A stretch of 16,081 nucleotides of DNA from Oscillospiraceae bacterium (lineage in GTDB: Bacteria > Bacillota_A > Clostridia > Oscillospirales > Oscillospiraceae). The notes under the pieces are model-generated. The model did no database searches, was not told where the DNA came from, and saw only the letters and a program-made list of their open reading frames with translations. Within the stretch, counting starts at the first letter, position 1; every line of letters starts with the position of its first letter. The DNA lies in contig JAFYCC010000056.1 in NCBI GenBank assembly GCA_017539885.1, forward strand, positions 1 through 16,081. The letters run 5' to 3'. Both the position numbers and the translations under genes were made by a program. Shown here one piece after another: positions 1 to 7,108 of the stretch.

Positions 1-143
1 CTGCGCTCATTTTGTGCCGCAGTACATGCGGCTGCCTTTTCGTGCCTCTTTTCGGGCTGTCCCGATTACTACTCAGTTTCAAACTTGTCCTCATAAATAC
101 CGTTTGACTGATTACTACATGTACTTCATGTAGAAATACTTGT
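1..143. other. AT-rich flank with two small dyads
   Basis: This stretch lies downstream of the recombinase relic. It holds two short inverted repeats. One is CTACATG/CATGTAG at 115-133 with a 5-base spacer. The other is GCCGCA/TGCGGC at 16-32 with a 5-base spacer. Neither is followed by a T-run on either strand, so they do not look like intrinsic terminators. On the minus strand an open frame starts with ATG at 94 and runs off the left edge (31 codons, rich in Lys and Arg). It has no good ribosome binding site and I do not recognise it. Confidence 0.3.
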
Positions 144-563
144 TCAGTCTGGGATCTGATGTGTTAGTAGACAGACGGTCTCAATAAGCGTTGACTTTTC
201 CAAGGGCAATTCCTTGACCTCATGCCCCTGAATCGGAACCGGGAAAGTAAACACGATATTCCGGATCCAGCAGCCGTCTTCCCGCTTTTCCGGATACAGA
301 TCGATCCGCTCAATGATTGCCCGCAGGAGCTCCTTCTTACCAGGCTCGTCCATCTCGCCGTACAGTTCATCGAATGCCAGTAAGAGTTGATACACATTCT
401 CGCCGGATATCTGCTCACTCCGAATCGTCTGGATCCGTTCCCGGATGTCTTCTATGTAAGTTTTTCCAGGCGAATCATTCTTGCTTCCTCCGTCAAACTG
501 CGATTTGTATCTGTAAACTGAGCAGTTATAATCTCTTCTCCATATGCCTTCCCTGAGGTTCAT
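144..563 (-). pseudogene. C-terminal relic of a large serine recombinase
   Basis: The frame has 139 codons. From about residue 28 onward it matches what I know of the extreme C-terminus of large serine recombinases (resolvase/recombinase family) of clostridial integrative elements. The visible landmarks are IEDIRERIQTIRSEQ, then ENVYQLLLAFDELY, then KKELLRAIIERIDLYPEK, then a short beta region and a final LIETVCLLTHQ. Such enzymes are usually 450-600 residues and have an N-terminal resolvase domain with a catalytic Ser, followed by a recombinase domain and a zinc ribbon. All of those parts are absent, and the sequence upstream belongs to a different frame and family. The first 25 or so residues are probably read-through of unrelated DNA, so the true relic starts near 486. 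It cannot be active. It marks the edge of a decayed element. Confidence 0.72.
163..182 (-). repeat. attachment-like core in the recombinase 3' end
   Basis: On the minus strand this reads GAGACCGTCTGTCTACTAAC and codes Glu-Thr-Val-Cys-Leu-Leu-Thr. It resembles the GAGACGGT core in rlmD (3489-3481) and in the relic (624-616). Placement at the very end of a serine recombinase gene is what one expects if the gene end overlaps an attachment site. This is inference from similarity only. Confidence 0.35.
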
Positions 564-654
564 AATCCACTGCGATATGTTGGTCAGCTTGTTCGGCTTT
601 CCGACAAAGAAGAACGACCGTCTCCGCAGAACTGTAATAGTGAAACATATCCAC
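526..654 (-). pseudogene. 42-codon relic of an RlmD-like C-terminus
   Basis: The frame opens with GTG at 654 and stops with TAA at 528-526. It begins VDMFHYYSSAETVVLL and continues CRKAEQADQHIAVDY. The start closely resembles the RlmD segment just after the catalytic cysteine, which in the intact gene of this window reads VDMFTHTAHVETVVLL. The methyltransferase domain itself is missing. An AGGAG motif lies about 10 bases before the GTG, and it overlaps the stop codon of the serine hydrolase upstream, which is in the same frame. The piece could therefore be translated by coupling. It is best read as the displaced end of an rlmD gene, left behind when an element integrated there. The alternative is a small coupled peptide gene, which I think less likely. 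Confidence 0.55.
610..654 (-). repeat. attachment-like segment in the rlmD relic
   Basis: Read on the minus strand, GTGGATATG is followed 21 bases later by GAGACGGTC. The intact rlmD has GTAGATATG followed by GAGACGGTT with the same 21-base spacing (3519-3481). The spacers are diverged. Coding conservation of RlmD explains part of the likeness. A recombination site is an additional inference. Confidence 0.4.
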
Positions 655-666
655 TATAATCGCTCC

Positions 667-1680
667 TCACGCTTTTTCGCTTTTGATCAGGCCGTCGATG
701 AACTCAGCCATTGGATCGAACACAGTTCCGTTGAGCCGGTTGGAGCCATTGAACATCACGGCAGCACAGAGGTCCTCCGTCAGTGAGAGCGTCCAATAGG
801 CGATGAAGCCTTCATTGCCTCCGGTGTGGCAGACCTGGTCCGGGATGTGGTCGTCCCGGGCTATGCACAGGCCGTAACCGTCCATGACCGGCGTCACCAT
901 GCGCTTTGCGGTCTCCTTTTTGAGCAGGCCTCCCTTCCGAACGCTTCTGGAAAGCGCGATACCGAGTTTCGTCAGTTCTGTCGGCGTTGTCCACATTCCC
1001 GCCGCTGCATGCTCCGGGTAATAATGATAGCCGTGCGCGGGATCTTCCCTGTATGCGTACCTGCCGGCAAAGGCGGCGTTTGCGACCAGTTCCTCATCCA
1101 GCGGCTGGAAATAGCCGGTTCGTATCAGTCCCAGAGGCTCGGCGATCTCCTTCTGAAAGGCGTCTCGCAGAGTAATTCCCGTGAAGCGTGTAAAGGCCAG
1201 CTCCGCCAGCGTGATACCGCCGCCGGAATACATGCACTGCTTTCCGTAGGGCTTGATCCTGCGGATCTTCGGCGTGTTGCCTCGCCCGGCAATAACGTCC
1301 TCCAGCGTGAGCGGCGCGTGATCCGCCCGGTAGCCCGGAAACCCGTGGACGTTGATGCCCGCTGTGTGACTTAACAGTGCAGAAAAGGACAACGGCCCTT
1401 TGACAAAGTCCGAAACGACGCCCGAAATGTCCGCGTCCAGATCAATGATCCCCTTGTCCACATACCGCAGCACCGTCATGGCAAACATGGGCTTCGAAAT
1501 GGAGGCGGCCTGGAACAGCATATCCGGGTTCACCGGGAAGTCCTGCCCGAAGCGTCCGCTGCCGGAGCAGAAAGTCTCGAGTTCTTCCCCTTTGGCAAGG
1601 GCCAGGCTCACGCCGTATCCTTTTCTTCCCTGTATTTTCAATAATTGATTCACGTCCACGCCGTGAAACAGCTTGTTCAT
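667..1680 (-). CDS. Serine hydrolase, beta-lactamase/PBP4 fold
   Basis: This is a 337-residue protein of the class C beta-lactamase superfamily (PF00144), which covers esterases, D-aminopeptidases and peptidoglycan-acting enzymes. The SxxK nucleophile motif is Ser60-Ile-Ser-Lys63. The Tyr motif is Tyr151-Ser-Gly153, where the family usually has Tyr-x-Asn, and the third motif is His285-Thr-Gly-Gly288. HTAG at 105-108 is also typical. No signal peptide is visible, so it is probably cytoplasmic. An AGGAG motif about 7 bases upstream supports the ATG. The gene lies 61 bases after a second hydrolase of the same superfamily, and the two are only distantly alike. Substrate cannot be told. The Asn-to-Gly change in the Tyr motif argues against a true beta-lactamase. 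Confidence 0.85.
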   Translation of the reverse strand: MNKLFHGVDVNQLLKIQGRKGYGVSLALAKGEELETFCSGSGRFGQDFPVNPDMLFQAASISKPMFAMTVLRYVDKGIIDLDADISGVVSDFVKGPLSFSALLSHTAGINVHGFPGYRADHAPLTLEDVIAGRGNTPKIRRIKPYGKQCMYSGGGITLAELAFTRFTGITLRDAFQKEIAEPLGLIRTGYFQPLDEELVANAAFAGRYAYREDPAHGYHYYPEHAAAGMWTTPTELTKLGIALSRSVRKGGLLKKETAKRMVTPVMDGYGLCIARDDHIPDQVCHTGGNEGFIAYWTLSLTEDLCAAVMFNGSNRLNGTVFDPMAEFIDGLIKSEKA

Positions 1681-1741
1681 AAAATAATCTCCTGTTTCTG
1701 AATCCCTGTAGTGCTCATTGTTTCCCTGTGCCGCGGGAATT

Positions 1742-3118
1742 CTATTCGGTTTTCTTCCCCATCACCCCATACAGCGTCAGTGTACCGTCGCTTAGTGCCA
1801 GGTCCGCATCGAGATCTTTAATTCCGAAGGTCTTCTCTCCCAACGGATAGAGCCGCAGCTCAAGCGCCCTCCCGTCGTCATTTGCCTGTGCATACAGCTC
1901 ACCGTCTTGCAGGAAGATCTCTTCGATGCGGAAGTCACTGATAGCATAGTCGTATTTTCCGCAGAGTGCGGCCCAGCCGCTCTTGTCCGGGTTCTGAATG
2001 GCGAGTTCCTCGATGCTGCGGACTCTCCCCGGTTCTTTGTCCCTCGTGATTGCTTTCAAGCCCCTGGAAAAGGACTGCCAGGCCCGCTCATCCCGCACGT
2101 CGCGGCAGCGGAGGCGGATCAAAACACGGTCTGCGTCCACAAAGCGCTCGTACCAGTTGGAATAACCGGGCCAGCCGCCGCTGTGGCAGACGATCAGGCC
2201 GAAATCAGGATCATCCAGCACGTCCCAGCCGAAGCCGTAGCCGTAATCGGGATCATCGTCCTCGTCCTTGTCGATGCCGATTTCCCCGTTGTTGAGTCGT
2301 CCGGGGGTGGCCATCAGCATCTGTTCCTCCTTCGTAAGCACCTTTTCCGCACGCAGTGCCCGGTCCCATTGTAACAGGTCAAAGATGTTGGAGTGCACCA
2401 GCCCGTCCCCGTTCGCGCCGTCGCAGGTAACGGCCGCGCTATCCCCCGGCAGCCCGTCCGGGAGCTCATAGCGATCCGAGCCCAGCGGTAGCGACAGTCC
2501 CCAGGCGAGATTCGGGATCGCAACCTTGTCCTTCCGGCGGTGGTAGACGCGCGTCGCGTGCATCCCGGCGGGCTCAAAGATGTTGTCCCGCAGGAAATCT
2601 TCAAAAGGCACGCCCGCAACGGTCTCCACGATCTGCGCCAGCAAACAGTAGCCGGTGTTGGAGTATTCAAACTGCTCGCCCGGGGCGAAGGACGCCTCCT
2701 CACCGCACTCGCAGAGGAAGCGGACGATGACCGCGTTATTCGGGATCGTCTTTTCCTCCTTGGCAATCTTGTCCACCCAGTCCATGTAATCGGGTAGGCC
2801 GCCGGTGTGGTTCAGCAAATGCCGTACTGTCACGCCCTTGTAGGGGATTTCCGGGAAGAATTTCGTGATCTCGTCCTCGAGAGACAGCAGCCCTCTGCGC
2901 CGCAGCAGCATCACCGCCGCCGCAGTGAACTGCTTGCTGACGGACGCAAGGTCAAAGAGACAGTCCTCGCGAAGCGGAACCTTGTCCTCCAAATCGCTGA
3001 AACCGACTGCGCCTTTCGACACGATCTCGCCGTGCTCGGCGTAAAGCCAGGTTCCGTTGAAACCGCCCTTTTCAAAGGCGTTCAGGGCGAGGGTATCCAG
3101 AATTGTTTTCTTATCCAT
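1742..3118 (-). CDS. Serine hydrolase, beta-lactamase family, with C-terminal beta domain
   Basis: This 458-residue protein has a class C beta-lactamase-type domain over about residues 15-350. Ser59-Val-Ser-Lys62 is the nucleophile motif, Tyr152-Ser-Asn154 is the second motif, and His312-Ser-Gly-Gly315 is the third. HTGG at 104-107 is also typical of the family. An acidic insert, DKDEDDDPD, sits near 283-291. The last 90 or so residues look like a small beta-rich accessory domain, as seen in many D-aminopeptidase-like or esterase members. No signal peptide is seen. AGGAGG lies six bases before the ATG. The gene starts 59 bases after rlmD on the same strand, so co-transcription is likely. The catalytic set is complete and the enzyme should be active, but its substrate is unknown. 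Confidence 0.88.
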   Translation of the reverse strand: MDKKTILDTLALNAFEKGGFNGTWLYAEHGEIVSKGAVGFSDLEDKVPLREDCLFDLASVSKQFTAAAVMLLRRRGLLSLEDEITKFFPEIPYKGVTVRHLLNHTGGLPDYMDWVDKIAKEEKTIPNNAVIVRFLCECGEEASFAPGEQFEYSNTGYCLLAQIVETVAGVPFEDFLRDNIFEPAGMHATRVYHRRKDKVAIPNLAWGLSLPLGSDRYELPDGLPGDSAAVTCDGANGDGLVHSNIFDLLQWDRALRAEKVLTKEEQMLMATPGRLNNGEIGIDKDEDDDPDYGYGFGWDVLDDPDFGLIVCHSGGWPGYSNWYERFVDADRVLIRLRCRDVRDERAWQSFSRGLKAITRDKEPGRVRSIEELAIQNPDKSGWAALCGKYDYAISDFRIEEIFLQDGELYAQANDDGRALELRLYPLGEKTFGIKDLDADLALSDGTLTLYGVMGKKTE

Positions 3119-3177
3119 GCGCGTCCTCCTGTTTTATAGCCTCAAAACCGCGGGCATTTTCTGTCATTTGGCCTGTC

Positions 3178-4833
3178 TCATTCAATCATTTGAAAATGCT
3201 TCAAAGCTGCCTCTATAGCCTTTACCTTTTCCTCCGGACATCCTGGTTGTTTAGAATCCGGAGATTTCGCCTTATTATAATTCTCCCGCTCGATGATCCC
3301 GTGTTTCCGTTTTACCTGGGCAACATTCAGGTGTGATACATGGAAACCGTACTTCTCCTGCACCCAATTCTGGATCTGCTCGTATGTAGCCCCTTGCTGA
3401 AATCTGGACATGTCCATGTCCTCAAGAGAGAACTCTACTCTGACATTCTGACTCGAGATGTTTCCCTTGGAAAGTAAAACAACCGTCTCGACGTGTGCCG
3501 TATGCGTGAACATATCTACTGCAACGCCATGTCGGGGCAGATAACCGAGAGCGGAGAACTGCTTAAGATCGCGGGCAAGTGTGGCTGGATCGCAGGAAAC
3601 GTAGACCACCCGGGATGGGAACATGGCAGCTATCGTGTCTATAAGGTCAGGGGTCAGTCCCTTGCGCGGAGGATCGACGACGATGGCGTCAGGCTTCACA
3701 CCCTCGTACTGAAGCGTTTTTGCGGCCTCGGCAGCATCTGCACAGAGAAAACGTGCGTTTTCAATGCTGTTTCGTGCAGCGTTGGCGCGGGCATCTTCCA
3801 CGGCCTCGGGAACCAGTTCCGCACCGATAACCTGCTTTGCTCCGCGCGCGAGGCAGAGACTGATCGTTCCTGTCCCGCAGTAGAGGTCGAGCACCGTCCC
3901 GATGCCATCCGGCGATGCATATTCCAGCACCTTGGCATAAAGCTTTTCCGCCTGCGGGGGGTTGACCTGGAAGAAGGAGAGTGGAGAGAGTTCGAAGCGC
4001 AGGCCGCAGAGTTCTTCCGTGATTGATTCGCTGCCCCAGAGTATATGGAAATCGCCCGCGAGCACGGTGTTGCCGCGCGTCTTGTTTACGCACAGCACGA
4101 TGCTTGTCAGAGCAGGGCATGCCGAACGCAGAGCTCTGACGAGATCAGCCGTTGCCGCTGCGCCGAATCCCCGCGCCGTAACGATGCAGGCCATAGCCTC
4201 GCCTGTACGGAAGGCGCAGCGCGTGTAGATGTGGCGAACCTGTCCCTTGCCACTGGCTTCGTCATAGGGCTCGATTGCATTCGCCCGCATCCAGTCGAGC
4301 ACGGCGCGCGCGGAATCTGCGGCGAGAGGCGTCTGCAGCAGACATCGCTCCGCGGGAATGACTTCATGGCTGCGCTGCCGGAAAAAACCAGCGACGGGGC
4401 CGTTCTCACCGGCAGCGACCGAGAGAATGGACTTGTTGCGGTAGCCCTCCGTTTTTTCAGCGCCAAGGATTTCTGAAATCTGGAAATCCAGACCGCCTAT
4501 GCGCCGAAGCGCCTCATTCACCCGGGAAAGCTTGCATTCCAGCTCTGCGTCATAAGCGGCGTGCAGCAGGGCGCAGCCGCCGCACCTGCCATAGACGGGA
4601 CAAGCCGGCTCCTGACGCGCGGAAGAGGAGAATAGAAGCTTTTCTCCGCGCGCCCATGCCGCGGAGGCTGTCACGCGTACGAGCTTGAGATCCCATATCT
4701 CACCCGGCAGCGCGCCTTTGACGAAGACGGCACGTCCGCCGATGCGGCACACGCCTGAGCCGTCCGATGCCCAATTCTCGATCCGGGCTTTGAAGCGTTC
4801 GTTTTTGACAAATCTGACGTTACAATTATCCAT
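3178..4833 (-). CDS. rlmD: 23S rRNA (uracil-5-)-methyltransferase RlmD
   Basis: This enzyme transfers a methyl group from SAM to C5 of a uridine in 23S rRNA (RlmD/RumA type; bacilli use RlmCD). Taking the ATG at 4833 gives 551 residues; a TTG six codons upstream is an alternative, and neither has a clear ribosome binding site. A TRAM domain covers about 9-65. Cys78, Cys84, Cys87 and Cys164 are set out like the 4Fe-4S ligands of RumA. FFQVNP is at 287-292, the SAM loop DLYCGTG at 316-322, and DPPRKG at 387-392. The catalytic cysteine is Cys414 in VSCDPATLARDL. After the usual end (VETVVLLS, about 448-455), a 79-residue tail (473-551) contains TYEQIQNWV, VAQVKRKHGI and CPEEKVKAI. I recall this tail from clostridial homologues. 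Two serine hydrolase genes follow closely. Confidence 0.92.
   Translation of the reverse strand: MDNCNVRFVKNERFKARIENWASDGSGVCRIGGRAVFVKGALPGEIWDLKLVRVTASAAWARGEKLLFSSSARQEPACPVYGRCGGCALLHAAYDAELECKLSRVNEALRRIGGLDFQISEILGAEKTEGYRNKSILSVAAGENGPVAGFFRQRSHEVIPAERCLLQTPLAADSARAVLDWMRANAIEPYDEASGKGQVRHIYTRCAFRTGEAMACIVTARGFGAAATADLVRALRSACPALTSIVLCVNKTRGNTVLAGDFHILWGSESITEELCGLRFELSPLSFFQVNPPQAEKLYAKVLEYASPDGIGTVLDLYCGTGTISLCLARGAKQVIGAELVPEAVEDARANAARNSIENARFLCADAAEAAKTLQYEGVKPDAIVVDPPRKGLTPDLIDTIAAMFPSRVVYVSCDPATLARDLKQFSALGYLPRHGVAVDMFTHTAHVETVVLLSKGNISSQNVRVEFSLEDMDMSRFQQGATYEQIQNWVQEKYGFHVSHLNVAQVKRKHGIIERENYNKAKSPDSKQPGCPEEKVKAIEAALKHFQMIE
3470..3519 (-). repeat. attachment-like segment inside rlmD
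   Basis: On the minus strand this part codes VDMFTHTAHVETVVLLS, with GTAGATATG at 3519-3511 and GAGACGGTT at 3489-3481. It is the intact counterpart of the relic at 610-654. The 3' part of rumA/rlmD is, from memory, a known insertion point for integrative elements in Firmicutes. Use of this copy as a site here is inference. Confidence 0.4.
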
Positions 4834-4863
4834 ATTACCATCGTACCACAACCGAAATGTTTT

Positions 4864-4896
4864 TTCACTTTCTTTTTTTGGATTCTGTGTTACAAT
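4864..4896 (+). promoter_or_regulatory. possible promoter of the capA-like gene
   Basis: A good -10 hexamer, TACAAT, is at 4891-4896 in an AT-rich divergent gap. No convincing -35 sits at the usual distance; TTCACT at 4864-4869 is 21 bases away, which is too far. A small dyad, AGAGT/ACTCT (4906-4922), follows. Transcription from here would start about 45 bases before the AGAGGAG ribosome binding site. Confidence 0.35.
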
Positions 4897-4950
4897 TTCT
4901 ATGCAAGAGTTCGAGATACTCTAAAAAATCATAATTCAGAGGAGTAATCC

Positions 4951-6317
4951 ATGGATCTGCCAAAAAAGGACTGCAGACGATCCTTCTGGTTCTGCTGATC
5001 GCCGCGCTGCTGTATATCACGGGGAGCCAGTATATCGCCAGACGTCCGCCGAAAACCGCGGAGACGACCCCGATGCTGGATTACCGGACACCTGAGCCCG
5101 AGACGCCGACGCCGGATCTGCTTTCGGACATCGGGCCTGACGGGGATGCGACGCCGGACAGACCGGACGAACAGCCGACGCCGGAGACGCCTTCGCCGAC
5201 GCCGAGCGGGGAGACCGTGCGCGCACGGCTGGCGGTCGCGGGCGATATCGTGCCGCATGACGGCCTGAACGCCGAGGCCAGGCGCGCAGACGGAAGCTAT
5301 GACTATAAGGACGTGTTCCGCGGCGCGGCTGCCTATATCGAGGATGCGGACTATGCGGTCGCTACGCTCGAGACCACATTCGCCGGTACGGCGGAATACA
5401 CGGGCTATCCGCTGTTCAAGTCGCCGGACGGTCTCGCGGTGAGCTTGAAAAACCTGGGGTTTGATCTCATCAACACCGGAAGCAATCACTGCATGGACAG
5501 CTTCAAGGGCGGCCTAGTCCGCACGCTGGACGTACTCGACGAGAACGGCATCGCACACGTGGGAACCTACCGCACGCAGGAGGAGCGCGACGCCTCGAAC
5601 GGCATCGCATTCGCGAAGATAAACGGCATAAAGATCGCGTTCCTTTCATTCACCTATGGCACAAACGGCATACCCGTGGACGAGTTCCCCTATGTGACGA
5701 ACGTGTTCTACAAGGACTATATGACAACGCTGCGGGAAATCGACTATGAGCGTATCGACGCGGATATGGCAGCTGCCCGGGAGAGCGGCGCCGACGTGAT
5801 CGCCGTTTTCATGCACTGGGGCGCTGAGTACCAGACAACTCCGAACCGCGATCAGTACGCGATGGCAGACCACCTCTTCGAGCAGGGGGCGGATCTCATC
5901 CTCGGCGGGCACACGCACGTGCCTGAGCCTATGGAGCTGCGGAAGGTAACCGACCTGAACGGCCGCGAGAAGACCGGCTATATCTGTTTTTGCCTCGGCA
6001 ATCTTGTCTCCTGTCAGGTGGATCTCTATACGAATCTAACCGCCGTGGTGAACATCGATCTGGAAAAGGATCTCGGCAGCGGCGAGACGGTAATCAAGAA
6101 CGTAAAGTACGTCCCGCTTTTCATGATGAATCTGTACGACTACGGAATCACGGACGCCGGATGGCGTTATCGGCTGCTCGATCTCCGGGCGGCCTCGGAT
6201 GCCTATAAGAACGGAAGCTCGGACTATATGACAGAGCCGATGTACAGAAGCATGCAGGAAGGGCTGGAGAATCTTCGCAGCTTCATGGGAGCGGAATTTG
6301 ACGTTCGAGGAGAGTAG
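4951..6317 (+). CDS. CapA/PGA_cap metallophosphatase-like membrane protein (needs -1 frameshift)
   Basis: The protein belongs to the CapA/PgsA family (PF09587), calcineurin-like proteins linked to poly-gamma-glutamate capsule synthesis. The start is ATG 4951, with AGAGGAG seven to eight bases upstream. In that frame translation stops after 15 codons (TGA 4996-4998). A -1 shift at 4962-4968 gives a 455-residue product with a textbook membrane anchor at about residues 8-25 (Leu-Gln-Thr-Ile-Leu-Leu-Val...). A Pro/Thr/Glu-rich linker follows at about 45-88, then the enzyme domain. Motifs are GDIVPHDG (98-105), NHCMD (179-183), HWGAEYQ (289-295) and GGHTHVPEP (319-327). The domain should lie outside the membrane. 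The frame without the shift has no ATG, GTG or TTG before Met at 5073, which would lose the anchor. No other capsule gene is nearby, so the in vivo role is uncertain. Confidence 0.8.
4962..4968 (+). other. A AAA AAG slippery heptamer or homopolymer indel
   Basis: The six A bases and following G are phased as CCA AAA AAG, which is the canonical X XXY YYZ heptamer for -1 slippage used in E. coli dnaX. Slipping joins Met-Asp-Leu-Pro-Lys-Lys directly to the membrane anchor of the capA-like protein. A possible weak stem, GCAGA/TCTGC (4973-4995), follows. One missing A in the read or assembly would give the same product, so recoding is not proven. Confidence 0.55.
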
Positions 6318-6360
6318 GCTCGCAGTTTCTAGAGAAATATCGCGCATCGGGATCATCGAA

Positions 6361-6400
6361 GAAAGGGCCGGAAGAACAGATCGGGACTTCCGGCCCTTTC
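6361..6400. terminator. 14-bp perfect inverted repeat after the capA-like gene
   Basis: The arms GAAAGGGCCGGAAG and CTTCCGGCCCTTTC pair perfectly over 14 bp around a 12-base loop, 43 bases after the stop codon. The hairpin is very stable. No T-run follows on the plus strand beyond CCCTTTCC, so it may be a weak or factor-aided terminator or an mRNA 3'-end stabiliser. The following 6411-6490 is GC-rich with only a 28-codon open frame that I do not accept as a gene. Confidence 0.6.
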
Positions 6401-6575
6401 CGTGCCCGGTATGACGGTTTCTGCGGTGCTGCAGCAGCTCGAAGGCACGGGCGCGGACAGCGGCGGAGCCGTCGGCGACTCGGCGCCGCAAGATTGAAAA
6501 AAGTGTTTCCTTTTTTAATGGAAGTGTGGTAGGATTACATAATAAGGCTGTATATAGTAGATTGGCGGTGATTCC

Positions 6576-7091
6576 ATGGAACGATACGGTTATATACATG
6601 ATGAACTGGACCTGAAGATACTGATCCTTTATATTCTGCGCCGGCTGCCGGCACCCATCGATCGCGAGAGGCTCGGCGAGCTGGTTCTGCAGGATGAGGG
6701 AGTAAGCTATTTCGACTACATTCAGTGCCTGTCGGAACTGACTGACAGCGGACACAGCGAGCACGTCGAGGGAGGCTACATCGCAACAGAGAAGGGTGAC
6801 CGCAATGCCGCGGCGGTCGAAAGCAGCCTGCCTTATACCGCGAGAGTCCGCGTCGACCGTGCAATGGAACCCATTATCCGCGCCATGAACCGGCTCGCGA
6901 TGATCCATACCGCGCACAGTCCGGTGAAAAGCGGGGGCGTACGCGTTGAACTGTCCATGGGCGACGGCGTCGGAGAGCTCGTCTCCCTGGCGCTGCTTGC
7001 GGCGGACGAGGCGCAGGCCGAGGCTATGGAGAAAAACTTTCGCCGGAAGGCGGAGCAGATCTATAACGATCTGATCGAAGAACTATCCTGA
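6576..7091 (+). CDS. DUF4364 family winged-helix protein
   Basis: This 171-residue protein matches my knowledge of the clostridial DUF4364 family (PF14277), which is usually 165-185 residues. The N-terminal 75 residues look like a winged helix: DLKILILYILRRLPAPIDRE, then VSYFDYIQCLSEL, then the wing segment GGYIATEKGDRNA. The second half holds VRVELSMGDGVGELVSLALL and a closing helical segment. Function is not established. The fold and a likeness to PadR/MarR wings suggest DNA binding. GGCGGTG lies about six bases before the ATG. A possible -10, CATAAT, is at 6538-6543, but I see no good -35. The asnA gene starts 17 bases after its stop, so the two probably share one mRNA. Confidence 0.85.
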   Translation: MERYGYIHDELDLKILILYILRRLPAPIDRERLGELVLQDEGVSYFDYIQCLSELTDSGHSEHVEGGYIATEKGDRNAAAVESSLPYTARVRVDRAMEPIIRAMNRLAMIHTAHSPVKSGGVRVELSMGDGVGELVSLALLAADEAQAEAMEKNFRRKAEQIYNDLIEELS

Positions 7092-7108
7092 GCAGAGGAG
7101 AGAGGAAA

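Noticed and set aside
5073..6317. Met codon at 5073 as the real start of the capA-like gene
   Set aside because: No ribosome binding site before it. It would remove the membrane anchor, while the stretch upstream in the same frame codes a clear hydrophobic anchor back to the slippery site.
6411..6497. A 28-codon frame starting with ATG 6411 in the GC-rich gap
   Set aside because: No ribosome binding site, Gly/Ala/Ser-rich sequence without similarity that I know, and it begins just after the terminator-like repeat.
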